This document shows positions 46,092 through 58,973 of a stretch of DNA of 64,000 nt, piece after piece. The notes beneath the pieces were generated by a model, which saw nothing but the letters and a program-made list of their open reading frames with translations, was not told where the DNA came from and did no database searches. The position numbers and the translations under genes were made by a program. Where the stretch lies: positions 27,872,481-27,936,480 of the forward strand of contig NW_019211460.1 in NCBI RefSeq assembly GCF_002443255.2. The letters run 5' to 3'. Position 1 is the stretch's first letter, and each line of letters starts with the position of its first letter. The stretch is from Varroa destructor (lineage: Eukaryota; Arthropoda; Arachnida; Mesostigmata; Varroidae).

Positions 46092-46974
46092 CTGCTATTA
46101 TTATAAGTTATAGTAAAATACTAGTGGTGTTATCGGCGCTAGCATGAGGGATGCTAAGTGTCGAAGCGCCGCTTGGACACAGCTCCTGGTAAAGCACGTT
46201 CGGTAAGCTGACTGTAATGTGTTTGTAACTCTATTTTTATGCATTGGATATATAGGTGAGGTTCGTATGCAGCGTCGTTGATCAATGTCTTGTACAGCGC
46301 CAGATAGATTCGAAATATCCGACGAACATCACCAGGTAATACAGCTTGTTCGTTTTACTTACGGCGTTTCTTATACTGACACTTCTATAGGTCCACATCC
46401 CAGGTGAGCACATGTTGCGGACTATGGAATCATTTTAGTACCACTGGACAGTTATTATGCCATCGTAACTGCAAAGCTTGAGCATACCGTGAATATTGTC
46501 GTACCACATGTCAAAGGTATTATAGGCCTGTTTGTTTGATAAACTCATCTCAGGACCATCTGAACTTGCTAAAACTCCGTAATTTACGCAGGTGGGTAGA
46601 GAAATCAACGCTCATAACGCGCATTCAACACAAGAACGTGATTTGCGTTCGCCGCTATACCAAAATAAGCCTGCCGTTACCAACAACTGAATGACAACGT
46701 ACCAATATTTGAGCTCCTTATAGATTGAAGTAGATAAAGATAGCAACCTCAAAATAGCCCCAATCTTCTCTTTCCGATTCGGGGATATATCGGCTTATAA
46801 TAATTGATTACACAAAGGCACATGATCTTCAAATGGGAGAAACCTGAAGTGACGTTGTAAGGACATCGGTAACTGCGCATAGTGACGGACGAGCCTCTGC
46901 TCATAGGTAAAGAACACCGATTTGCTTGTTCAGTCGTTTACATGTTGAGTTCTATTGATATTTGTTTGCCATTA

Positions 46975-47016
46975 GAAAGTTGACGCATTTTTTCTTTAAA
47001 AAATGCGTCAACTTTC
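46975..47016. repeat. perfect hairpin, 19-bp arms, 4-base loop
   Basis: The left arm 46975-46993 begins GAAAGTTGACGC; the right arm 46998-47016 is its exact reverse complement, separated by CTTT. It is not in a gene I can identify. Confidence 0.95.
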
Positions 47017-48650
47017 ATCGCTTTTAATGCAGACACTGACCCTTTTCATGTAGAGTAATCAGAAATAATAAATTGACATTATAAACGATTCCCTAGCCTA
47101 AACGAATATTATATAGAAAATGTAACAAACTCTCTTCTGACGCTCATTTCGTGATTGGCTCTTCGAGTAAATCGTCCCCTTTCGAAGCCGTGGTAGACGG
47201 TGCTTCATGCTGGTCACGTTGTGGAGTGCTGGTCACCTAATCTTCTCATTGATTGCGACCTGCCTTTCATTTTGTAATTTTCTTTGTAATGGTCATCGAC
47301 CGAAACACTGGAATGCTAACACAGGGTCACTGATAGGTACTTAGATACTTACCTATATCTTAATAACATAGTATATGAGCTACAGTGTAGCGAGAAGTGT
47401 AACGCCAAGCGTGTTAATCTAGTGAATGTTTTATCAAAACAAAGCTGCGATCATTTCTCACATCGTTTAGTTACCGGACTAACAACGCTAGTAGAATTTG
47501 GGCTGTGAAATGTTTTTATTTGTTGTTGTCGTCGTCGTAAGCTGTCACGGCCCATAACACCGTTCTTCATAACATTGTCACTAATCCCGATACTCTAAAT
47601 ATTCGAAAAGTATTCGTGCCATGTCTAGAACGTCTAGGTAGCGTTCGCTCTGTCCTGTTATAACTCACTGCATAGTACCGCCAGCGACTATTTCTCTTGT
47701 TTGTTCTCACTGTTAGTTCTTGCTTTTCTAGCCAGGCTCTCGGTTACCTTCTAAAACCATTGCAATTTCCTATGGCAAACAAAAGCTGCACGAGATTGAG
47801 AAATGCCATCGACACGGCTAGTAACAACCAGGGCACTGTTGTTCCTATGAAGATGACATTGTTGTTAGCTAGCTAGTGCTAGACTGAATCATTTCTACTG
47901 ATTTTCGTGTTGCAGCTTCGTGTCAGCGAGGCCAATGAATGAATCTTGCGTTGTATTGTACAGTGTGATGGCTTAATTTAACTAAGAGAACGAAGAACTA
48001 ATGAAAATGTAATTTTTCAGTCAACTTTTTAATAACTACCATTTCGTAGTTCCATAGTGTATACAGTGGGCTTGACGGCCATTGAAATAATGATTATGCA
48101 TGGAAGATGTGCATAGATGTATCTAAAGGTACGTCATATCGTCCCCTAACGCTGCCACGTGCATTGGGCTTAATGTAATTCTTTCGAAACAGACCAAATA
48201 TCTGAACGATCATCAACCGAGTTCATAACCGAGTTGAGCAATTCCGTCAGTTTCACTTAGGTGAATTTGGTTTTTGCTTACTAAATTTTTTATAATTTTT
48301 TTTTGCTGTACAACCTGTTTTAGTAGACAGGGCGAAAACGTTAACATTGCAGTATAGAAGCATAATTAATTTGACATTTATAACGCCTATATTTTGCCAG
48401 TAAAATACTAGAATTTGCTATTTTGTATTTTGAAAAATGTCCGTCATTTGGCATTTTTCGATAGTATTCATTGCTCAATTTATCGGGATCAAAAAATCCA
48501 GTTCGATAAACACAGGCGTTTTCGGAAATGGCTTCCTATACAAAGATATCGCAACGACAAGTGTTCGTTGTTTTGCTGAAACATATCTTCACAGCTACCA
48601 CTATCATCACCATTTAACTCACTGTAACTTCTTTGAAAAGGCTAAACGCA

Positions 48651-48726
48651 AAATGTCCTTGGAAGGTCAATATATGCCTGCCGAAACATTTTCGTCCATG
48701 TTCATTTAGTGTATAATGCGTAAGTA
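48651..48726 (+). pseudogene. possible decayed FABP first exon
   Basis: An ATG frame reads MSLEGQYMPAETFSSMFI, then a stop, then CIMRK. This recalls the FABP N-terminus (M-x-x-x-G-x-Y/W, ETF/DDF, then IMRK as in the exon at 41170) with a few residues deleted. The resemblance is short. Confidence 0.25.
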
Positions 48727-51299
48727 AAAACAAAAATGAACGACAGGCCGACAGCCAAGCTGCTTGTTGTAGCTCAATTGTAGTACAGCCTATTCGGCTA
48801 GTACGTCGAAAACGTGTTGATAGAAAAAATGCATGTTGGCCCGCACAATGCCTTGTTGTATCATCGTTGTTGTTGTGTAAATCATTGCGATAAGGTAGAG
48901 TGACGTACACGTAGTTCCACTCGAATATGAAAACTCTGAAAATCCCGTTTCCTAGGTAATTGTTTCAACTGTGCATACTTCTGTGTGCAACAATTTCATA
49001 AGACCATCTACTTTGTCACTGATTTCAAATAGGCAACGATGTCATGTCCAGCTTTTGCCTAGATAGAGAGGCAAATAGCACCTAAATAAACCCCGAAAAT
49101 ACGCGCTAATGGATAGTAAGCATTTGATGCTTCATGCAAACTAAGGGTTGATGTCGAGGGTATTCGGTGAAAATAAACGTTCGGAAAGGAAAATCTGTGT
49201 CGCGGATCCAGTTCAGTTAGGTTTATCTTCACCTGCCCCTATGCAAGCCTTCATAGGCTTCGGTAATAACGATATTGTTCGTCACAATAAGGTATCATTT
49301 CATGATTCAATATGCATGACTGTTGCGGACTGATGAAACGAAAAATCACTTGTGTGCAACGGGTGCCTATAAATCAGTTTTGTTCAATTCTAGGTTAGGA
49401 TCCTTGCGTGTACATTACAATTCGAAGATTAGAGGTGATAAGACTCGGGTAACTACTCCTTACCTGCATCGATACGGGTCAAACCCATGTCGAACCTCGA
49501 TTTTACGAGCAAGTTTGCAAAGGCAGTATCTTCGGAATCGTGATCTGATCGTTGAGCATTTGTAGAGCTTCACTAAAACATCTTTTATCTTTCCAGATAT
49601 AATACCGATGAGTTAAATAAATCACAGTTACTTTTCCACAAAGCGTTACGTCTGATTATTTTTTTACTTTCTTCAGTTTAAAGTTGAAACATACGAACTG
49701 TTGGTAGTTAGCAAAGTTATAGCTTGAAAAATATCCGTAGAAAAATCGAAATCGTACTTAGCAGATGAACGCTGTTTATTGAAGCAGTGTAATTTTGTGA
49801 GTCTGATGAAACGCTAGAAATTACTTGCCAATGGCTAAAGTAGAGCTGATCTAGAAATACTTATTTAAACACGAAAGTATTCGCAAAAGGCATAGGTTTA
49901 CCTACATCTCCTTATATCGTGGATCCCGCAAGGATCTCAGTTTGAATCAGGCTCGACATTGCTAAAGGCATCCCCGCATCTGACCAAATTATTTTTAACG
50001 TGTGCTCGAATTGTGGTGAGTAAATAGGCAAGCCTGTCCCGTCGATAATTAACTACAGATTATTAGCATCATCGATTCGAAAGACGGAATCCGGAATAGG
50101 CTGTAAGATCCGGGTGTTAAACATAACCATATGCGCCATATTAGCGATCATGGATAACGTAGACAACTGGCTACAATTCTGTTTTCAAATGTACTCGGAG
50201 TAGACTCCTGAGTCGACGACTTTTTTAAAGAATTCCCGATAGGGGCTTTCAATTAAGACATCAAAAGCTACCTCGATGATTACTTTAGCCTATGGGAAAT
50301 CGCTAATGAGCTTCATATTTATTCACACCTATTGCAAGCTTATCTCGTTATAAGCGTATAATAATTTACTGTGAGAAATCCATAAAAACTCTGTCGAGTA
50401 AGCCGCAGAAATGGAGCCGTGCGGATTATACGCAAAAAAGTGTTCTCTCCATACAGATTTTTCCTTTCGACAACGAAAACCAATTGCTGTATGGTGGTCT
50501 CTAGCAGCTATGTTCTTGAAATGTGTTACGCAGTTTTTTCTGTTCCGTCGTAGCCTAAATCAAACAGAGTTGAAAATTCGAAGCTTCCTTTGCGCTGTCA
50601 TGGGGACCATTATATTAATACCATTAAGAGACAGATAATGTGTGGTGGGCAAAGCCACTTTTTTGTGTGACCCAACCGTATCAACGCTTCCGATTTATAG
50701 CGCGGTTGGGCCTGTCATTTGGATTACATTTACATTATATTACAACAATTTAACTAGGTTCTATTAAGGGTAGTATATAGGGTAGACCAAAAGTCAGTAG
50801 GCGTATATGCTCCAATATTGAGTCTTCCAAAAGTACGAATAAATTATCACCTTTGGAGCCACTAGAGAAATTCTAAACTTATGGAAAAGCTGAATATTAA
50901 TCTCGTTTTCTTACGGAAAAAGCCCTTCATTCAAAAACTCTCTGTAATTAAAGAGAATAAAGGTTAGCTTCTAAACCATATCAAGTTTTAGCTAATGTTC
51001 GCGCAGAACTACATGCGATATTAAATCTATGAAACTTTTACACCTTTTATTTTTTGCATGCAATCGCTGAGATATTAATACCCTGTGAAGTCTGTAAAAG
51101 AACGCTGTGCTAGGATTTACATTGGTGTATAACTATCTGTATGCGAAAACATACCTACATCCAAGTTTCTTATCCTTACTATATAATATCTGCGGTAATC
51201 TAGTAAAATTTGAACACTAGGCCGTTAGATGTTTGGGACCATGATCTTAAACTATATTCTACGATAGAACACTTTGAAAGCAATCGTACAGTAACTGGT

Positions 51300-51447
51300 A
51301 AAAATGTGAGAAGCATTTCCGTAAAAATAGCGGTCCAACGTCAAAAACAACATCGCGCGAATCCTCCGCCGGCGATCGTTTATCCAGTTCCGTGGGTATT
51401 TCAAAGTTCGCAGACTGGTATCCGAATGTAACTTGACGTGATTGCAA
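51300..51447 (-). pseudogene. possible FABP exon-2-like fragment
   Basis: A minus-strand frame contains NFEIPTELDKRSP then DVVFDV, similar to KFEIGKEFDEKLP in the FABP exon at 44129 and to the following valine-rich strand. No clear splice sites border it. It could be part of another FABP gene, a remnant, or chance. Confidence 0.22.
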
Positions 51448-54310
51448 GATTCATAGCGTTACCAGCAAAAGCGCACTTACCATCTCGCCAATTAACGTAA
51501 CAATACTCTCTAGTAGAATTTTCTACATACATAAGATATATCGGTTTGGTTAGACTGATCGAAGATATCGCCCGCTAACCTTTTCTTTACATGTACCATC
51601 ACTCTCTATAAGTATGGCAAAGAGCTATCGGACAATTTTCCCTTCCGTCACAAGCTGAGGGTTGAAATGACTGATAAACTTCATTCGTTTAACCGAAAGG
51701 ATAGAGAGCACTGACAGAAAAGTTTGATTTTCTATTGTAGGCAGATTTCTGACGCGAAGGGAATAAGCGCTAAAAATGGAGAAGTTTTAAATATTATTTA
51801 AAATATTTATAATGGTTTAAAATATATTAGGTAATAACCCGTGCTGCGCGATTATTATTACCGTCCCTGACGTTTTCGCTTACAGCGACTGCATTTACCT
51901 TCAGGTTGCCGTTAACTCCTATTGCATTCGGATCTACTAGTGGAAGATCATTGAAAAGAAATTAGCACTTACCTATAACCATATCTGAGACATTTATAAT
52001 GAAGGTGATCTTAACTAAAAAGAACTGGTTTAAAAAACAATTTTTTTTTTAATTTGGTCATTATATTTTGCAATTTTGTATGTATACCGTTGATCTCACT
52101 CAATTTTATATACAATAATATAAACTTTCTAATTGAATATATTGATACTTTAACTTTAAGCAGTTAGTTCTCTTAGACTGATAGCATAACGTTAAACAAA
52201 GCCTGCGTTTGCAATAACATATGTACCTTGCGTAGTTTTTAAGTTATATACGTACCCTGTAAAGACTGAACTTCGATGTCATGTTAACGGTTGATAGATC
52301 TCTGCTCAGAGGGTCGCAATTAAGCGTCGTATTAGTACAGCTGGTGAACGCTGTCGTCGGGCCATAGCACCTTTTGTAATCAACTGTGTTCTGACTAGGC
52401 AGAACTAGCAGAAATGAGCCGAAAATACAATGCTTTATAGAATAGTCTTCCGTCTATAGAAGATATCATCAGTCAGGCCATGACTCTAATCGGCTGATAG
52501 TTTTATATTAATTAAGTGTTAATCGACAACAATGTTTATGTATATAGAAATGTATAATTCTGCGGAAAGCCACAAAGGAAAGCTTATAAAGCGTTGGGCA
52601 AAAAAGATTGAAAAATCCTTCATATGAACTTATGTACTCGATATAGTTACTTCGTGAAAGAAAAAAAACCGCACATTTACGACAGAATTCGTTCTGGGAG
52701 TTTGACTACCGGAAAGCTTCTCAGTTGAACCGGGGCCAAGATGTTTTCTGAGCTTATAGTAGCGCAGGAGTATGTCATGGTAAACCTTTTCGAGGAGAGA
52801 TCTAGGAATATATGCTGACTACACACGACGATGTGGCGTCGCCAGCTACCCGCTTCCCACAATCGTTCACCATTACTTTCGCTTCCTTGACAAAGAAATC
52901 GTGCAAAGGCAGCATTCGTCGTAGCAACGCCTTAAAACTTAATGTTGTCTTTCTCGCTCTTTTGTGATGCATCATTGCATCTTAGCGCGAACCGCAAGCG
53001 GTTAAGTATTCTAGGCACGTATTTATTTATTTTCCGCAGCAATCTCCATTAAGAAAGCGTATATATCTTTTCGTCAACACACTTCTGCTTTATTTGTTAT
53101 CTAACGCAGGTGATTCATGAAGGCCGTCGGCTTGTTTCATTTCAAAAGTCCTGCTACTAAATTGGGACTATTTATTCTACTACCTAGGTTGTGGCAGGAC
53201 ATTAATAAGAAAGCTACTCTGTCAGAAAGATTTTACACTAAAATAGTACACTAAAATAAAAAGGTGAACAGCCAATACTTGTGCTTTATCGCCCACTTAG
53301 AACTAGTCGCTTTATAAATGTGGAAATTTCGGAGCTAGGTCATACGTACACCCACGGTTGGCTTTGTCTGACCGAATCACCGAGACATGTTGTAAGCATC
53401 CTTCTACTGTTATGCTCTAAGCTGGTTCTCTTATGCAGAAGCGAGGCATCCCGGCTAAAAACATTGCAATAAATTGTAGCAGAAACTGCAGAGAAAACAA
53501 ATGAACAGCAGTAGCGAATTTGTTGTTAGAAAATACTATGTGATAATTTCATGGACGAGGGTAATTCAGAAAACGTTTTTTGTTTTCCAGAGATACTGAC
53601 GATTTCGACGAAATATTTGGGCGTTTGATACTAAAGACGTGAAATGTACAACGCCTATAGTATTCGAAAGGACACACAATTTTCCTCAGAGAATTTATCG
53701 CTTCAGCTACTTGGGGGACTTCCAACGTAAGCATAGGTGGCCGGCGAGTGGGGGTCGAAACTGTATTTGAATCTTGATTTACGCCGATAAAGCATCAGAT
53801 AGCAAGTAATCTGCAGATTTTTTTTATTGTAATATCGTGGTCGGAGGGTTCCTAGTGGCTTGACACAGAAAATCTACTTGGCAGAACATTTGAAGGAAGT
53901 TCAATGATCGGTTCGAAGTAAATCCGAAACCGAGTAACATACATTGTATACTAAATATATAATTCTAATTGACGCCTTCTAATTACAACCGTGTTCTGGA
54001 CGTATATTAACAAGAACGCTCAGAAATCACACACACTTCTACTACACGAAGAGATTGTGTCATGGCTGACATTTAGAAAAAGAATGGCGTTTTTAGATAT
54101 ACTACACGCATATATGTAATAAAGGAATCTTATATTAAAAGTGATAAAAGTACATTTTTTACATGTTAATGATGACTTAAGCCCCATTTACATCGTTTTC
54201 GTCAGCTACCTCTCACTGGATAACAAATGAAAAAATGACTGGCTCGAGACGCGCATCTAGCGAGAGCTTTCGGACGGGGTTGAGAGATTATGTCTATTAA
54301 ATGGTTATTT

Positions 54311-54350
54311 TTTTTATATTATGCATTGCATTTTTATATTATGAATTGCA
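54311..54350. repeat. 20-bp tandem duplication
   Basis: Two adjacent 20-base units (54311-54330, 54331-54350) differ at a single base (C versus A). Confidence 0.9.
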
Positions 54351-55306
54351 TTTATCAAAAGTTAATCCACCTAGTAACGATACGTTGGAAAAGATCAATT
54401 AATGATTGAATATGAAATTTTTGCATTGAAGGCTGGTGGTAAGCGCTCACTAGGATATCTGCTGACTCAAGCGATGTTCTGAGTGCGATGATGCACAAAG
54501 GATAATGTCAGATAGAACCTGGCATTCATTGATACGAAAATTAAGGCATTTTCGCGTATTCGATTCCACCAGTTATAAACAGAACCGCTCATTCAAGCAC
54601 TGCCGGTGATACGATCCTAATAGATAAACTGGGTTAAAAACTAGAAGTTGAATCACAAATGCCTATAACGCAGCTATAGTTTTTCGAAGTAGATAAAAGC
54701 ACTGCTGAGCACGTGCATTTTTGGAAATGTTAGTAGGTGTTGAATAGTTTTTTATATAGATACCATTGAAAAAAATAGCTTGTTGTAATTGTTTGCTATA
54801 ACGTCTTTGGAAACCCTGCGAGTATATATGAATAGAAGCTGATTAAAAAGTTCCGGTTCGTTCTTGATGAAACTACGCTTTAGTAGGCCGGTTGTTTGCA
54901 GTATCAAATTGGTACGATTATTCCACTGCCAAGGTGATCAGGACGATCAACAGGTACTTACAGCGGGGTCCCGCGAGGATCTTCAGAAACCGCAAGTAAC
55001 GTCTAGTCATCATTTTGCCGATATTACTTATATAATAAATAAGTAATATAAATAGCAACAGACTTTGACTCTTGTGGTTCGTTCGTTCAAGAGGCTTATT
55101 GGGACGATTCATTTACATTGGGATATTTATCAGACCACCGCCCAGTCCGATTGATTCAAAAGGTTTTATAATCAGGCCCTAAGGGACTATTAACGCAATC
55201 AGTTGTTAACCCAGTTTTGTCAGTTACACATACGGGTAGCATTTTTCTTACTACAATTCTAAAAAGAAACCATATGTCATATGGTGATAAAACGTTGTGG
55301 CTGTAT

Positions 55307-55342
55307 CTGTACTATATATATATATATATATATATAGTACAG
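55307..55342. repeat. 36-bp palindrome with TA core
   Basis: CTGTACTA and TAGTACAG flank a TA run symmetrically, making one perfect palindrome able to form a cruciform. Confidence 0.9.
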
Positions 55343-57458
55343 AGAAAGACCCTTTCAGCCCCTCAGAATGACATCTTTTTTCATGTCGCTTAATCATACG
55401 TCACTTGACATCCATGGCATTTAAGGATATTATTAACGGTTGTATAACATCATACATATACAGCAGGAATAACTGATGGCATCATTCCAGAGAGGTCATT
55501 AAGTGCTATACAGTATTATGGTACAAAAATTTGACTTTATGAAACTGTATGAACATGGTATCTTTTGAAGGTACCTTTTCATGGGGATAACTGACACTGT
55601 TCTATACGATCCTGATCGTGATAAGAAACAATCTGGTTGGTAGTTGAAATCTCATAGTAATCCTCCTAGACGCATCCTCTCCGAGCATTACTACGAACAA
55701 ACTATACATAGAATTATGCTCTATACCACATCTGGTCATTTTCATATATTTTTTTCACCAGCTCGCTTTTGTTGCAGCTGCCTATGCTTAATGGAGCTGT
55801 CAGTCGCTGCACTCTATCGTAAACCCAGCCTCGCCATACGATACGTACTTTGGTACGTGTTTCTCTCGATTTTTTCCGAAACATTACCTTAATATTCAAA
55901 TATCGGGAGTATATTAAGTTGCGGCCTGTGGTTGTCATAACACAAATACAGTAAAATGGGAATCAAGCCGGCAAGTAACCGGTATACACGTAACCTCTTC
56001 GCGCTCAAGCTGCGAGTACGCGTTGCGGCTTGCCGCCCGATCATACGGCTATGACTTCATATCGCAAGTACTGCTTTCGTAATTGACAAATTAAGAAAAA
56101 TAGGAACTATTCACGAAAAAATACGTTGTAAAAAATAACATTTTTAGTAGCCTCGAGCAGCTTTTCCTGTCGTTGAAAGGCATCTCGAACCTAATACCGC
56201 TAATACATCTTGTACAAATTCACAGATTACCTTAACGTTGAGGAAAAGGTGAATCGCGATAGCTAGTTAAAGCTGAACGTGTCAATTTCCACCTGACCTT
56301 AATTTGCGTTACAATCTCGGCCGGTTTAAGTAGCCAATTCATGCTAATGACCCTTTTTGGGGTAATAGAATATCTTTGACGACCGAGATCCGCCCTAGAC
56401 ATGAAGTAGGGAGAAGGCAAGAAATGAACGTACATGTTCCCTTGTTCACATTCGACTTAGGTCACGCTTTCGTGTCTTTTTTGGTACGTGCCTTTTTAAG
56501 CATCATGCTCTAAAGATGATTTAAGCGTGCGTTAGGTCCTGTCATTTACATACTAGCATGACTTAGCGAAACCTATTAAGTGGTTTAATATGAGAGTTCT
56601 GGCATCGTATAAATGTGAATAGAGCTATAACATTATATAATTAATGCAAACAGTACCAACATGTAGCAATAGGCATAAAGACTCAATTTGTCCAAGATAT
56701 TTACGTCGATATAAAAAGGTATTATCTCGGCGGTGCAAAAAAAACTGCTTCAAAAAGAAACTTCTTATCCCTGTATCAATGACTATCGACTTTATCTATT
56801 GTACAAGTTATTTATTTAAAGTTCCATCATGGAACCTCCGGCTTCACCACTGACATCATCCACTATCCATGGTTCTTTCGCATTTCCGTAGAGCTATAGA
56901 AATGACAGCAGACAGTGTTAGTGCAACGAACGCATGTCTCCTTATTTAGCATCGGGGTCCTTGCTATAGCTTCCTATATGACATAAAACCGACCTTTGCC
57001 TTTAAGCTATATAATTATTTCTATTAAGTTGCTATATACAATCGTGGCGCTTCATGTAGTTGTACCTTGTTATAACTTTATTGAACTGTATTGATGGTTG
57101 AATTTCAGACGCTGAAAATGTTTGCTTTAGAAAAGCGCCGTTACCGTTTTGCCCCCTTAACAAAACTCTACGTCTCATTAAGACATATTTATATTTGTAT
57201 GTGTGTGTAGAGGTAGCAAGCGCGAAAGGACTATGACATAAAAACTGGTTTTTGATGTCAATTCCACCGGCGGCTTTTTCTTGTAGTCCACAATCAGAGG
57301 CGTTAGCAGAGACTTCTGTTTATCATGCAATGTTCTATGAAAGCCAACCAAAAAAGAAGACAATCAAAGCATCGTCCAGCGTCCCATGTTCGGCCGCCAG
57401 TGTGTCATATGGTCCGCTCGGCTGTATCCGGATATATAATACTATACTTATACCATAT

Positions 57459-57486
57459 CTTATACTATATATCGATATAGTATAAG
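57459..57486. repeat. palindrome, 12-bp arms
   Basis: CTTATACTATAT (57459-57470) and ATATAGTATAAG (57475-57486) are perfect complements around ATCG. Confidence 0.88.
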
Positions 57487-57775
57487 ACGACTTCATGAAA
57501 CGCTAAAATACATGGCCTGACAGAAAATTTGAGTCATAAGGAAATTAACTCTTACTAACAATTGCGTGACCTAGTTACAGCTTTCTTTAGAGTATTGACT
57601 TGTGTGCATATTACCGTCCGGTATACAACAACGATGCAAATAAATTGATTTTTATTACTGTAAACATAATTTAATCACGGTCGTTGGCATATCTTGGTTT
57701 GTCGGAGAGAGAATGCTTTGAGTATTATAAAATATGACGACCATATTATACCCGACTAGCGGCTTGGTTAGGTCG

Positions 57776-57813
57776 CTTTATTTGCCAAAGCAGATCTGTT
57801 TTGGCAAATAAAG
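57776..57813. repeat. inverted repeat, 14-bp arms
   Basis: CTTTATTTGCCAAA (57776-57789) pairs exactly with TTTGGCAAATAAAG (57800-57813). The 10-base loop contains the palindrome AGATCT. Confidence 0.88.
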
Positions 57814-58203
57814 TTATTTTCTGCACACTAAACGTACGACTCGAGACACGACTTAAAACAGTCATATCTCGTAAGTTCTCTTATACGAACTTGAAACAGT
57901 TTGGTATATAGGAATACCTTGGATTTTTGTTCAAAAAACGTAGCGGAATAACGGGCACGCTGTTGACGACGCACTCACATCCAGTCAAGCACCGATCGTT
58001 TCTGTTCCGTCGTATACAACTGCATCATGCTTGTAAAAGATAAAAAGGAAACAGAAGAACAATTCTGCTGGGAGCCATTTTAGTTGTTTACGTTTCTAAT
58101 CCTTCTTACAATTGTTTGGTGTTAGTATCGGTATGGTTAGCTAGATTGATTCTCAAATATGTTGCCGATTGCTGCCAGCCAGTATAGATCTTTTAAAAAA
58201 ATT

Positions 58204-58260
58204 GAGAAATATCTTCGTCGCAAATGATGAAATATATCATTTGCGTCGAAGATATTTCTC
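58204..58260. repeat. long hairpin, 25-bp arms
   Basis: Arms 58204-58228 and 58236-58260 are complementary at 24 of 25 positions around the 7-base loop GAAATAT. The left arm begins GAGAAATATCTTCG. Confidence 0.93.
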
Positions 58261-58957
58261 GAAGTACAAATGCTAATGGTTTTATATATTAACCTGATTC
58301 CTCGCTTACACGACACAGATAGAGCTCGATAGACATGTCGTCATAGAGTAGGCAATCATGATTATTATCCGCAGAGTCTTGGCTCACGTTTTCACTATTG
58401 TCGGTAAGTTCGACAGTCTATATTGTGCTGAGTCAGCACGCGCAATGAGTATTTTTTCTGTTCTCATCAACGGGACTTCCGGGTTTAGAAGTTATGTTTG
58501 TAAAAAAGTTCGGCTCGATTAGAGATCCTCGCCGTGTAACTGCTAAGATTCCTTTACATTTGAAACAAAGACTATTTCGACTATAAGAAAAAAAAGCTCG
58601 TCCTTTTTTTTATCTAAGTTAAGGATAAGATTAATTAATTCCTTGAATTATAATAGAATTGTTTCTTGTCAGGCCACTGTTGCACTGCAGTGCAAAAAGT
58701 AAAGTTTCATCTGCAGAGTCTACTTTTTTTTCTTTTCTTAATGGCCCATACCATAAGATATTTTCTAAAACTCTATAAACTCAAACGCCACAATATCGGA
58801 ACCAAAAGAATAATAAGATCATCCAAACACCGATTCACTAAGACTTACGAGATGATCGGTATTGTCTGTAATCAGTATACCCATCTGACTGGTCACGATA
58901 TTTGTGTTGGCAGACGGCACGACCCGCATCGGATAGATGTCTGCGTGAAACGCGCAA

Positions 58958-58973
58958 CTGGTCCGCGGACCAG
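58958..58973. repeat. 16-bp GC-rich palindrome
   Basis: CTGGTCCGCGGACCAG is perfectly self-complementary and stands out in AT-rich DNA. It contains a SacII-type CCGCGG core. No associated gene is evident. Confidence 0.85.

Noticed and set aside
46575..46690. 38-codon open stretch after an AG
   Set aside because: A chance frame; no donor partner or homology.
53110..53157. Possible FABP third exon (VIHEGRRLVSFQKS) after an AG acceptor
   Set aside because: It is short, ends in a stop after 16 codons, lies 9 kb from exon 2 and lacks the KST part of the family strand.
55110..55165. Peptide GYLSDHRPV resembling a LINE endonuclease motif
   Set aside because: No neighbouring endonuclease or reverse-transcriptase blocks could be read, so a six-residue match is not enough.
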